5,964 nt of DNA from the NCBI GenBank assembly GCA_944351315.1, contig CALVPL010000128.1, forward strand, positions 1 to 5,964, written 5' to 3'. How positions within the stretch are numbered: position 1 is the stretch's first letter; each line of letters starts with the position of its first letter. The notes below the pieces were generated by a model. The model searched no databases. It was given only the letters and a program-made list of their open reading frames with translations, and had not been told where the DNA came from. Shown here piece by piece: positions 1 to 5,964 of the stretch. A program made the translations under genes and the position numbers. This DNA comes from an uncultured Bacilli bacterium. Lineage in GTDB: Bacteria; Bacillota_I; Bacilli_A; RF39; UBA660.

Positions 1-1556
1 CTGGTGAAACAAAAAAGGTTTTAAAAATTAAAACGGAGGCTTTACCAACTGATATGGCTTTACCTACGAGTGTTAAAGCAGATAAAAGTAAATTAGGAAA
101 TGATTTATATTTCTTTACACCATCAAGCTCTGGTTATACAGTCGCGTATGATGTGAATGGGGATGTAAGATGGTATTTAACAAATTATGCCTTGTGGAAA
201 ATTGATCGTTTAGAAAATGGTAATTTACTTGTTAGTACCGAAAGACTTGTAAATTCTCCTTATTATATGACAGGTATGTATGAAATGACTTTACTTGGAA
301 AGATTGTTAAAGAATACAGTTTAGAAGGTGGATATCATCATGATTACTACGAGATGCCTAATGGAAATTTTTTAGTTGCTAGTGATAATTTTTCGTCTGG
401 TACTGTAGAAGATTATATCGTCGAAGTAGATCGAGAAACTGGAGAAGTTGTTAAAACTTTTGATTTGACAAAAATCTTAAATAAAGAAGATGGCAAAAGT
501 GAAAATTGGAGTCAATATGATTGGTTTCATAATAATTCTGTTTGGTATGATGAAAAAACTAATTCGATCACTTTATCTGGAAGACATATGGATGCTGTTA
601 TTAATTTAGATTATGATAGTGGAAACCTTAATTGGATTATTGGAGATTCAACAAATTGGAGTGAAGAATATCAACAATATTTCTTTACACCTGTTGGCGA
701 TGATTTTGAATGGCAATGGAGTCAACATGCGGCGATGATTACTCCAGAAGGTTATGTGTTTATTTTGGATAATGGTAATAATAAAAGTAAAATTGAAAGT
801 GAATATGTTCCAGCTAGTAAAAGTTATACCCGCGGGGTTCTGTATAAAATTGATACAGAAAAAATGACTATTGAACAAATTTGGGAATATGGAAAAGAAC
901 GCGGAAGTTCCTTTTATAGTCCATATATTTCTGATGTGGATTATTTAGAGAAAAATCACTATATTGTTCATTCTGGCGGGATTGTTTCTGTAGATGGTAA
1001 ACCTTCTAATCAACCAGCTGGATTATCAAGTGGCGATGTATCTCTTACTTCAGATACTGTTGAACTTTTAAATGATCAAGTGATTTTTGAAATTAAATTG
1101 CCAACTAATAATTATCGAGTAGAAAAGATGAGTCTTTATGGCGAAGAAAAATTTTCTTTAGGTGGACAATCTAGAATTGGCAGTCTTGGTAAAACAAAAG
1201 TGGATCAGGAAGGAATTTCTTTTGGCATTGGTTCTAAAAATTATGAAGAAATTAAAGAAAGTCATAAAATTCAACTTACTAAAGAATATGATCGTTTAGT
1301 TTTTTCTGGACAATTTTTAAGAGGTACAGATGTTTCTGTTTTACTTTATAAAAATGGAATGATGAAAGAATATGAAGTTCCTATTAGTAAGAAACCTTAT
1401 ACAGCATTGTGTGTCGATATTTTCACTGAAGAAGAAGATGAGAATGGCATCGTTGTTACAAAATATATTAATCAAGAAGGATTAGAGGGAAAATATTCGA
1501 TTTATTTGAAAATTGATGATATACTATATGATACAGGAAGGTATGTGGATTTTTAA
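1..1556 (+). CDS. assT: Aryl-sulfate sulfotransferase (ASST family), 5'-truncated by the window edge
   Basis: This enzyme moves a sulfate group from one phenolic sulfate ester to another phenol without PAPS, and normally acts outside the cytoplasmic membrane. The frame is open from base 3, so the N-terminus (signal or anchor and most of the N-terminal domain) lies outside; 517 codons are visible. Numbering from the ATG at 54, beta-propeller repeats show as 'NGNLLV' (55-60), 'NGNFLV' (103-108) and 'TPEGYVFILDNGN' (230-242). Residues matching the Escherichia coli active site are His95/96 (YHHDYYEMPNGN), His159 and Asn161 (WFHNNS), Arg177 (SGR) and His225 (SQHAA), the last being the His that carries sulfate. 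The His159-to-Arg177 spacing of 18 equals that of E. coli His356-Arg374. A beta-rich C-terminal domain (about 330-500) follows. Only one Cys is visible (in TALCVDI). The TAA shares its last base with the next ATG. Family assignment is firm; the natural substrate is unknown. Confidence 0.92.
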   Translation, partial: GETKKVLKIKTEALPTDMALPTSVKADKSKLGNDLYFFTPSSSGYTVAYDVNGDVRWYLTNYALWKIDRLENGNLLVSTERLVNSPYYMTGMYEMTLLGKIVKEYSLEGGYHHDYYEMPNGNFLVASDNFSSGTVEDYIVEVDRETGEVVKTFDLTKILNKEDGKSENWSQYDWFHNNSVWYDEKTNSITLSGRHMDAVINLDYDSGNLNWIIGDSTNWSEEYQQYFFTPVGDDFEWQWSQHAAMITPEGYVFILDNGNNKSKIESEYVPASKSYTRGVLYKIDTEKMTIEQIWEYGKERGSSFYSPYISDVDYLEKNHYIVHSGGIVSVDGKPSNQPAGLSSGDVSLTSDTVELLNDQVIFEIKLPTNNYRVEKMSLYGEEKFSLGGQSRIGSLGKTKVDQEGISFGIGSKNYEEIKESHKIQLTKEYDRLVFSGQFLRGTDVSVLLYKNGMMKEYEVPISKKPYTALCVDIFTEEEDENGIVVTKYINQEGLEGKYSIYLKIDDILYDTGRYVDF

Positions 1557-2020
1557 TGGATAGCAGAATTTTAAAAGGTTTTGGAATCTTTCTTATTCTA
1601 TTTGTACTTATTGTTGGAGGAATGGTCTTTTTTGATAATTTAAATAAAGTTGAAGTTTTAAAAGAAGATCATATCTCAGATGTTACATTTGATGAAAACA
1701 AGAAAAATATATATATTTTCTGGGGAAATGGTTGTGCTCATTGTGAACACTTAAAAGAGTATCTTACTGAGAATGCTAAATTATGGAAAGATGATTATCA
1801 AATTTTTGCTTTTGAAACTTGGAAAGATGAAGAAAATGAAAAGTTAATGAACGATGTTTTAGCTTTAATGAATAAAGAAAATGAAGGAACACCAACTGTT
1901 ATTATTGGTGATGAAGTAATCGTTGGTTATGGCGAGGATATGAACTCTACTTTTGAGGCTGCTTTTCAAAGTGAAAAAGACAATGAGTATGATGTGATTA
2001 AAAAGTATCAAGAACAGTAG
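1556..2020 (+). CDS. Membrane-anchored thioredoxin-like protein with CAHC motif
   Basis: The product is 154 aa. Residues 7-26 form one hydrophobic segment (start GFGIFLILFVLIVGGM) with no lipobox or clear cleavage site, so it is probably an anchor leaving the rest outside the cell. A thioredoxin-like fold follows: strand 'IYIFWGNG' leads into Cys60-Ala-His-Cys63, and 'GTPTVIIGD' supplies the expected cis-proline (Pro113) facing the active site. A His directly before the second Cys also occurs in DsbA (CPHC), where it favours an oxidising disulfide; that this protein is an oxidant is inference. It starts inside the sulfotransferase stop codon (TAATG). The purine-rich AGGAAGG at 1535-1541 lies 14 bases before the ATG, far for a normal ribosome site, so termination-reinitiation coupling is likely. 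Alternatives are a reductase or a generic thioredoxin-family lipid-side protein; no closer family was recognised. Confidence 0.85.
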   Translation: MDSRILKGFGIFLILFVLIVGGMVFFDNLNKVEVLKEDHISDVTFDENKKNIYIFWGNGCAHCEHLKEYLTENAKLWKDDYQIFAFETWKDEENEKLMNDVLALMNKENEGTPTVIIGDEVIVGYGEDMNSTFEAAFQSEKDNEYDVIKKYQEQ

Positions 2021-2044
2021 ATTTAAAAAATTTGCTGTTTTTTT
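2013..2044 (+). terminator. Rho-independent terminator overlapping the thioredoxin-like gene's stop codon
   Basis: The arms 2013-2024 (AACAGTAGATTT) and 2028-2039 (AAATTTGCTGTT) pair over 12 bp, with two G-U wobbles (2018/2034 and 2020/2032) and an AAA loop. A run of seven T spans 2038-2044. The 5' arm contains the last codons and the TAG stop (2018-2020), so translation reaches into the stem. The stem is AT-rich, with only two G-C pairs, so termination may be leaky. It separates the sulfotransferase unit from the transporter/arc operon. Confidence 0.72.
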
Positions 2045-2046
2045 CT

Positions 2047-2060
2047 TGCATAATTTGACA
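2047..2060. promoter_or_regulatory. Possible ArgR/AhrC-type operator (weak)
   Basis: TGCATAATTTGACA resembles the Bacillota ARG-box form that I recall as roughly TGTATAATTATACA, agreeing at 11 of 14 positions by eye. Its own dyad symmetry is poor (4 of 7 pairs). It lies about 18 bases upstream of the -35 box of an operon holding arginine genes, which is the main reason to list it. AT-rich DNA gives such matches by chance, so this is a weak call. Confidence 0.22.
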
Positions 2061-2077
2061 TTTTCTTTTTTTGTGGA

Positions 2078-2105
2078 TTTACAAAACTTTTTTTTATGGT
2101 ACAAT
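2078..2105 (+). promoter_or_regulatory. Sigma-A-type promoter for the ABC transporter/arc operon
   Basis: A -35 box TTTACA (2078-2083, 5/6 to consensus) is followed after 16 bp by an extended -10, TGG-TACAAT (TG at 2097-2098, hexamer 2100-2105, 5/6). The spacer contains a run of eight T (2088-2095). Transcription would start near 2112, giving a leader of about 20 bases, too short for a riboswitch or T-box. A second hexamer with perfect consensus, TATAAT (2109-2114), lies just downstream but has no -35 at a proper distance. Calls are by eye only. Confidence 0.65.
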
Positions 2106-2114
2106 GGTTATAAT

Positions 2115-2123
2115 AGGTGGGAG
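2115..2123 (+). promoter_or_regulatory. Ribosome binding site that fixes the binding-protein start
   Basis: AGGTGGGAG (2115-2123) ends 9 bases before the ATG at 2133. It is the only Shine-Dalgarno-like stretch near any in-frame ATG at this end of the gene. It supports 2133 over the in-frame ATG at 2046, which lies just behind the terminator and upstream of the promoter. Confidence 0.7.
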
Positions 2124-2132
2124 AGTAGAATA

Positions 2133-2861
2133 ATGAGAAAAATAATGTATTGCATGATTCTTATTTTTAGTCTCTTTATTTTAGGAGGCTGTGGAAGTGA
2201 TAGGGATAAACAACTAATTATGGTAACGGAAGCCGGATTTGCTCCATATGAGTTTTATGAAAACGGAGAGATTGTTGGAGTTGATGTAGAGATTGCTCGT
2301 GAAATTGCCAATGCTATGGGAAAAGAGCTTGTTGTTAAGGATGTAGCATTTGATTTTATTATCAATGAAGTACAAAGTGGTAAGGCAGATTTTGGAGCTG
2401 CAGGTATCAGTATTACCGATGAGAGAAAAGAACAAGTAGATTTCACGATTGAATATACTGTTTCCAATCAAGTTGTCGTTGTGAGAAATGATAGTCCAAT
2501 TCAAAATTTTGATGAATTAAAAGATAAAAAAATTGCTGTTCAACTTGGAACAGTTGGTGAAGATTATGTTGAAAATACTTATCCAGAAGCTAGTATTGTT
2601 ACTCAGAAAAAATATTTAGCGGCTGCTGAAGATGTAAAAAGCGGTAAAGCGGATTGTATTGTTATGGATGAACTTCCAGCCAAAGAACTTGTAGCATCTA
2701 ATCCAGAATTAAAAATTATGGATGGTATATTATTTTCAGATAAATATGGTATGGTAGTAAAAAAAGGAAATACGGAGTTATTAAATAAAATTAATGAAGT
2801 TTTAACAAGACTTATGAATGAAGGGAAAATCGAAGAGTATATTTTGAAATATACCGAATAA
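2133..2861 (+). CDS. Polar amino-acid ABC transporter substrate-binding lipoprotein (SBP_bac_3 family)
   Basis: This is the extracellular ligand-binding subunit of an amino-acid importer, 242 aa. The N-terminus is a lipoprotein signal: charged MRK, a hydrophobic core, then lipobox Leu17-Gly-Gly-Cys20, so the mature protein would be lipid-anchored at Cys20. The mature part has family marks: 'AGFAPYEFYENGEIVGVDVE' (34-53), 'GISITDERKEQVDFT' (91-105), where Arg98 is the residue expected to hold the ligand carboxylate, the hinge-side 'QLGTVGEDY' (137-145), and 'VMDELPA' (177-183), where Asp179 is expected to bind the amino group. Ligand specificity cannot be read from these; arginine is inferred from the downstream arc genes. 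Cystine, histidine and glutamine importers share the family. It is the first gene after the promoter. The permease starts 14 bases after its TAA. Confidence 0.93.
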   Translation: MRKIMYCMILIFSLFILGGCGSDRDKQLIMVTEAGFAPYEFYENGEIVGVDVEIAREIANAMGKELVVKDVAFDFIINEVQSGKADFGAAGISITDERKEQVDFTIEYTVSNQVVVVRNDSPIQNFDELKDKKIAVQLGTVGEDYVENTYPEASIVTQKKYLAAAEDVKSGKADCIVMDELPAKELVASNPELKIMDGILFSDKYGMVVKKGNTELLNKINEVLTRLMNEGKIEEYILKYTE

Positions 2862-2875
2862 TGGGGGAGATTTAG

Positions 2876-3574
2876 ATGATTGAGTGGTTTCAAAATTTAG
2901 GTGATCGTTTTTACCGAAGTGTTATTTATGATGACCGATATTTATATTTTCTAGAAGGTTTAAAAAACACATTACTAATTGCTTTCTTTTCTGTTTTGTT
3001 AGGATTTATCATTGCTACGGTAGTTTCTTTAGTTCGGGATTATCATAAAGAAACAGGAAGATTAAAATTTTTTAATGCTCTAGCAAATATATATGTCTAT
3101 ATCATAAGAGGAACACCTACACTTTTACAATTAATGATTTTATATTATGTTGTTTTTAGAAGTGTGGATATTCCTATTATTGCAGTTGGTGTATTAACGT
3201 TTGGAATTAATTCTGGAGCTTATGTCGCTGAAATTATACGGGCGGGATTTGATGGGGTTTCTAAAGGCCAAAAGGAAGCGGCTAAGACTTTAGGACTTGG
3301 ATACTTTAAAACCATGCGAAAAATTGTTTTTCCTCAAGCTATTGGTAAAATATTCCCAGCTTTAGGAAATGAATTGATTACTCTTTTAAAGGAAACTTCT
3401 GTTGCAAGTTATATTGGAATTGTCGAACTTATTAAGGCTTCAGATATTATTTCTTCTAGAACATATGATTACTTTTTTCCATTAATTATTACTGCGATTA
3501 TTTATCTCGTTTGTACATTTATTTTAACTAAGTTAATTCATTTTGGAGAAAGAAGGTTGAATCGTTATGTATAA
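2876..3574 (+). CDS. Amino-acid ABC transporter permease (HisM/GlnP-like)
   Basis: This is the membrane channel subunit, 232 aa, usual size for the HisMQ family. Hydrophobic segments lie near residues 31-53, 70-97, 98-118, about 160-185 and 199-221. The family motif 'RGTPTLLQL' is at 78-86. The cytoplasmic EAA loop that docks on the ATPase is complete: Glu134-Ala-Ala, Gly140, Ile150 and Pro153 (EAA-X3-G-X9-I-X2-P). Only one permease gene is present, so the channel is probably a homodimer. GGGGGAG (2863-2869), 6 bases before the ATG, is a strong ribosome site. The 3' end overlaps the ATPase gene by 8 bases, implying translational coupling. The substrate is unresolved, as for the binding protein. 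Confidence 0.94.
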   Translation: MIEWFQNLGDRFYRSVIYDDRYLYFLEGLKNTLLIAFFSVLLGFIIATVVSLVRDYHKETGRLKFFNALANIYVYIIRGTPTLLQLMILYYVVFRSVDIPIIAVGVLTFGINSGAYVAEIIRAGFDGVSKGQKEAAKTLGLGYFKTMRKIVFPQAIGKIFPALGNELITLLKETSVASYIGIVELIKASDIISSRTYDYFFPLIITAIIYLVCTFILTKLIHFGERRLNRYV

Positions 3575-4283
3575 GGTTCGCAAGTTATCAAAAACTTTTT
3601 CTAAATCCAAAGTTTTAAAAGATATATCCTTAGATATTGCAAAAGGAGAGCGAGTAGTTATTATAGGACCATCGGGAAGTGGAAAATCTACTTTTTTACG
3701 TTGTTTAAATGGTCTTGAAACTTATCAAGGAAAAATCTTTTTTGAAGATATGGATATCTCCAAAAATGAATTTAAAAAAATTCGTCATAAAGTAGGTATG
3801 GTTTTTCAAAGCTTTAATTTGTTTGAAAATTTAACAGTTTTGGAAAATATTACCTTGGCTCCTTTAACTAGAAAAATGGATACACCAGAAAATATTTATA
3901 AGCGAGCCAGAGAATTTTTACAACAAATCCATTTGGAAGATAAAGAAAATGTTTATCCATCTTCTTTATCTGGTGGTCAGAAGCAGCGAGTCGCGATTCT
4001 AAGAACATTAATGATGGATCCAGATATTATTTTATTTGATGAGCCTACAAGTGCTTTAGATGCTGAAATGATTGATGAAGTTTTAAATTTAATGATGGAT
4101 GTGGCTCGTAAGGGAATGACTATGATTGTTGTAACACACGAATTAAATTTTGCCAAAGAGTTTGCTACACGTGTTTTGTTTATGGCAGATGGGAAAATCC
4201 TTGAAGATGATACACCACTTGAAATTTTCAATCATCCAAAAACAGAAAGGCTGAAAGCTTTTTTGGGAAAAATAAAGCATTAG
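3567..4283 (+). CDS. Amino-acid ABC transporter ATP-binding protein (GlnQ/HisP-like)
   Basis: This cytoplasmic ATPase powers the importer, 238 aa, full length. All nucleotide-binding elements are visible: Walker A GPSGSGKST (34-42), Q-loop Gln81 in 'VFQSFNLF', signature LSGGQKQR (134-141), Walker B 'IILFDE' (154-159) with catalytic Glu159, D-loop 'SALD' (162-165) and switch His191 in 'VVTHE'. The 'NLFENLTVLENITLAP' stretch is typical of polar amino-acid importers. After the signature the usual 'AIARAL' reads 'AILRTL' (143-148), a mild departure unlikely to impair ATP hydrolysis. AGAAGG (3551-3556), inside the permease gene, serves as the ribosome site, 10 bases before the ATG. Only 19 bases separate its TAG from arcA, with room for a ribosome site but not a promoter or terminator. 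Confidence 0.95.
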   Translation: MYKVRKLSKTFSKSKVLKDISLDIAKGERVVIIGPSGSGKSTFLRCLNGLETYQGKIFFEDMDISKNEFKKIRHKVGMVFQSFNLFENLTVLENITLAPLTRKMDTPENIYKRAREFLQQIHLEDKENVYPSSLSGGQKQRVAILRTLMMDPDIILFDEPTSALDAEMIDEVLNLMMDVARKGMTMIVVTHELNFAKEFATRVLFMADGKILEDDTPLEIFNHPKTERLKAFLGKIKH

Positions 4284-4302
4284 AAAGAAAGAGGGATAAA
4301 AA

Positions 4303-5541
4303 ATGAATGGAATTCATGTTACTAGTGAGATTAAACCACTAAAGAAAGTTTTATTACATCGTCCGGGTAATGAACTTTTAAATTTAACACCGGATACACT
4401 TCATGACTTGCTTTTTGATGATATTCCTTATTTAAAGGATGCTCAAGAAGAACATGATGAATTTGCAAGAATCTTAAAAAGTAATGGAGTAGAAGTCGTT
4501 TACTTGGAAGATTTAATGACCGATGTTTTAAATATTAGTCAAGAAATTAAGGAGAAATTTTTAAAACAATTTATTGAAGAAGCTGGAATTTGTACACCTA
4601 AGTATAAGGATTTAGTTTTTGAATATTTAATGAGTTTTAAAAATACTAAAGAACTTGTTTTAAAAACAATGGAAGGAATTCAAGTAAAAGAAATTAATCG
4701 TCGTAAAAGAGAGACTGAAAAATCTTTAGTTGATTTGGTTACTGATGAAACAAATTTCTTAGCTGATCCAATGCCAAATTTATATTTTACTCGTGATAAT
4801 TTTGCAAGTATTGGAAATGGAATTTCTTTAAATCGGATGTATTCTGTAACAAGAAATCGTGAAACCATTTATGCCGAATATATTTTCACATATCATCCTG
4901 ATTATAAAAATGTTCCAAAATATTATAATCGTACTTATGATTATCATATTGAAGGTGGAGATATTTTAAATTTAAATGAACATACTTTAGCTATTGGAAT
5001 ATCTCAACGTACCCGTGCTGAAGCTATTGATCAACTTGCTAAAAATTTATTTAAAGATAAAAAATGTAAAATTGATACGGTTTTAGCCTTTAATATTCCT
5101 AATTCAAGAGCATTCATGCATTTGGATACAGTATTTACGCAAATTGATCGTAATATCTTTACATATCATCCTGGAATTATGGATACTTTACAAGTTTTTG
5201 AAATTACAGAAGGAAATGATCCAAATAGTGAAGAAGATTTAAATGTAAGAGAAATTAATGATTCTTTAGGAAATATTTTGGAACATTATTTAGGAGTACC
5301 TGTTACTTTAATTCCATGTGCTGGTGGAGATAAAGTTGGAAGTGAAAGAGAACAATGGAATGATGGCTCTAATACTTTATGTATTGCTCCTGGTGTTGTC
5401 GTTGTTTATGATCGTAATGAAGTTACAAATCAAACATTGAGAGAAGCAGGATTGGTTGTTTTAGAACTTCATGGGGCTGAGTTATCTCGTGGTCGTGGAG
5501 GTCCTAGATGTATGAGTATGCCTTTAGAAAGAGAAGATTAA
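4303..5541 (+). CDS. arcA: Arginine deiminase
   Basis: This enzyme hydrolyses L-arginine to L-citrulline and ammonia, the first step of the arginine deiminase pathway, in the cytoplasm. At 412 aa it is full length. The residues known from the Pseudomonas aeruginosa enzyme are all present: Asp165 (FTRDNFASIGNG), Arg184, Glu217 and Asp220 (HIEGGD), His273 and Asp275 (HLDTVFTQID), Arg398 and the nucleophile Cys403 (RGRGGPRCMSMP). The N-terminal 'EIKPLKKVLLHRPG' opening is also typical. An active enzyme is therefore expected. GAGGG (4291-4295) lies 7 bases upstream of the ATG. The gene lies 19 bases behind the ABC ATPase and one base ahead of the carbamoyltransferase, so it is very likely co-transcribed with both. 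ArgR-type control is possible but unproven; see the weak box near 2047-2060. Confidence 0.98.
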   Translation: MNGIHVTSEIKPLKKVLLHRPGNELLNLTPDTLHDLLFDDIPYLKDAQEEHDEFARILKSNGVEVVYLEDLMTDVLNISQEIKEKFLKQFIEEAGICTPKYKDLVFEYLMSFKNTKELVLKTMEGIQVKEINRRKRETEKSLVDLVTDETNFLADPMPNLYFTRDNFASIGNGISLNRMYSVTRNRETIYAEYIFTYHPDYKNVPKYYNRTYDYHIEGGDILNLNEHTLAIGISQRTRAEAIDQLAKNLFKDKKCKIDTVLAFNIPNSRAFMHLDTVFTQIDRNIFTYHPGIMDTLQVFEITEGNDPNSEEDLNVREINDSLGNILEHYLGVPVTLIPCAGGDKVGSEREQWNDGSNTLCIAPGVVVVYDRNEVTNQTLREAGLVVLELHGAELSRGRGGPRCMSMPLERED

Positions 5542-5542
5542 T

Positions 5543-5964
5543 ATGAATATAGATTTAAAAGGAAGAGATTTTTTAAAGCTGTTAGATTATTCTAAAGAAG
5601 AGATTTTGTATCTTTTAGGATTAGCTAAAGCTTTAAAAGAAAAGAAAAAGAATCATGAAAATCATGCTTATTTAAGAGGAAAAAATGTTGTTCTGCTTTT
5701 TGAAAAAGATTCAACAAGAACACGTTGTGCTTTTGAAGTTGGAGCAATGGACTTAGGTATGGGAGTTACATATCTTGGACCAACAGGTTCACAAATGGGA
5801 AAAAAAGAAAGTATCGCGGATACAGCTCAAGTACTATCTAGAATGTATGATGGAATTGAGTATCGTGGATTTGAACAAACTGTTGTCGAAGAACTAGCTA
5901 AAAATTCTAGTGTTCCTGTTTGGAATGGATTAACCAATGAATTTCATCCAACTCAAATGCTTGC
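5543..5964 (+). CDS. arcB: Ornithine carbamoyltransferase, 3'-truncated by the window edge
   Basis: The first 140 codons are visible and the frame is open to the right edge. The start 'MNIDLKGRDFLKLLDYSKEE' is typical of the family. The carbamoyl-phosphate motif Ser57-Thr-Arg-Thr-Arg61 (FEKDSTRTR) and the HPTQ motif (135-138) are intact. The second-substrate domain is outside the window. In the deiminase pathway it runs in the catabolic direction, splitting citrulline with phosphate into ornithine and carbamoyl phosphate. The biosynthetic enzyme (argF) shares these motifs, so the choice of arcB rests on the position one base after arcA. GAGAAG (5531-5536), within the end of arcA, serves as ribosome site. 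The start at 5543 is the only ATG that fits the family N-terminus. Confidence 0.95.
   Translation, partial: MNIDLKGRDFLKLLDYSKEEILYLLGLAKALKEKKKNHENHAYLRGKNVVLLFEKDSTRTRCAFEVGAMDLGMGVTYLGPTGSQMGKKESIADTAQVLSRMYDGIEYRGFEQTVVEELAKNSSVPVWNGLTNEFHPTQML

Noticed and set aside
35..56. GGAGG (35-39) followed by ATG at 54 as the start of the sulfotransferase gene
   Set aside because: The frame stays open to the left edge. The upstream residues (GETKKVLKIKTEALPTD) read as the end of the usual N-terminal domain of this family, and the spacing of 14 bases is too long for a good ribosome site. The gene is truncated, not started, here.
648..878. Minus-strand open frames opposite the sulfotransferase and the transporter genes (also 1865-2104, 2214-2504, 2603-2893, 3977-4231, 4680-4868)
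   Set aside because: They lie opposite strong coding sequence, have low-complexity Phe/Ile/Ser/Asn-rich translations typical of antisense reading in AT-rich genes, and show no recognisable motifs.
2055..2083. Perfect -35 TTGACA (2055-2060) as the main promoter
   Set aside because: At 17 bp spacing the -10 position holds TTTACA (2078-2083), a poor -10 with 3 of 6 matches. The same TTTACA works far better as the -35 for the extended TACAAT downstream.
2046..2132. N-terminal extension of the binding protein to the in-frame ATG at 2046
   Set aside because: It would run through the promoter, has no ribosome site, and would put 29 extra residues ahead of a complete lipoprotein signal peptide that begins at 2133.
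2258..2271. Catabolite-response-element-like sequence TGAAAACGGAGAGA
   Set aside because: It lacks two conserved positions of the element's right half, lies inside the binding-protein gene, and encodes the conserved 'YENGEI' stretch, so it is best explained as coding sequence.
1..5964. A single transcription unit from the sulfotransferase through the arc genes
   Set aside because: A terminator hairpin at 2013-2044 and a good promoter at 2078-2105 separate the two gene groups, and their functions have no evident link.
1..5964. Mobile elements, CRISPR arrays, tRNA or rRNA genes, long repeats
   Set aside because: No transposase, integrase, spaced direct repeats or RNA-gene signatures were seen. 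Coding sequence fills nearly the whole window, and the only gap over 20 bases is 2021-2132.

Overview
The window is AT-rich, gene-dense DNA with every gene on the + strand. It uses the standard genetic code: all Trp codons are TGG, and the five stop codons inside the window are TAA or TAG. The short coupled spacings, the lipoprotein-type binding protein, the strong Shine-Dalgarno sequences and the T-tailed terminator point to a low-GC monoderm bacterium. The best guess is the Bacillota (Bacilli or Erysipelotrichia-like gut lineages). I cannot name the genus.

Layout. (1) Positions 1-2020 hold a two-gene unit. The first gene, cut by the left edge, encodes an aryl-sulfate sulfotransferase with all recognisable catalytic residues. 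It is joined through a TAATG stop/start overlap to a small membrane-anchored thioredoxin-like protein with a CAHC motif. A 12-bp hairpin with a T tail (2013-2044) overlaps that gene's stop codon and ends the unit. (2) Positions 2045-2132 are a short regulatory gap with a sigma-A-type promoter (TTTACA, 16 bp, TGGTACAAT) and possibly a weak ArgR-like box. (3) Positions 2133-5964 form a tightly packed operon: polar amino-acid ABC importer (lipoprotein, permease, ATPase), then arginine deiminase (arcA), then the first 140 codons of ornithine carbamoyltransferase (arcB/argF), cut by the right edge.

How they work together. The second operon reads as arginine (or related amino acid) uptake feeding the arginine deiminase pathway: arginine to citrulline plus ammonia, then citrulline to ornithine plus carbamoyl phosphate. 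A carbamate kinase gene would be expected beyond the right edge. The first unit would act outside the membrane, moving sulfate between phenolic compounds, with a thiol-disulfide protein made alongside it.

I see no tRNA, rRNA, CRISPR array, insertion sequence or phage gene. Nothing here is clearly a new system. The two points most worth a second look are the sulfotransferase/thioredoxin pairing, where the visible sulfotransferase lacks the cysteine pair such a partner would be expected to oxidise, and the use of an ATP-costly importer in an operon whose pathway yields only one ATP per arginine.
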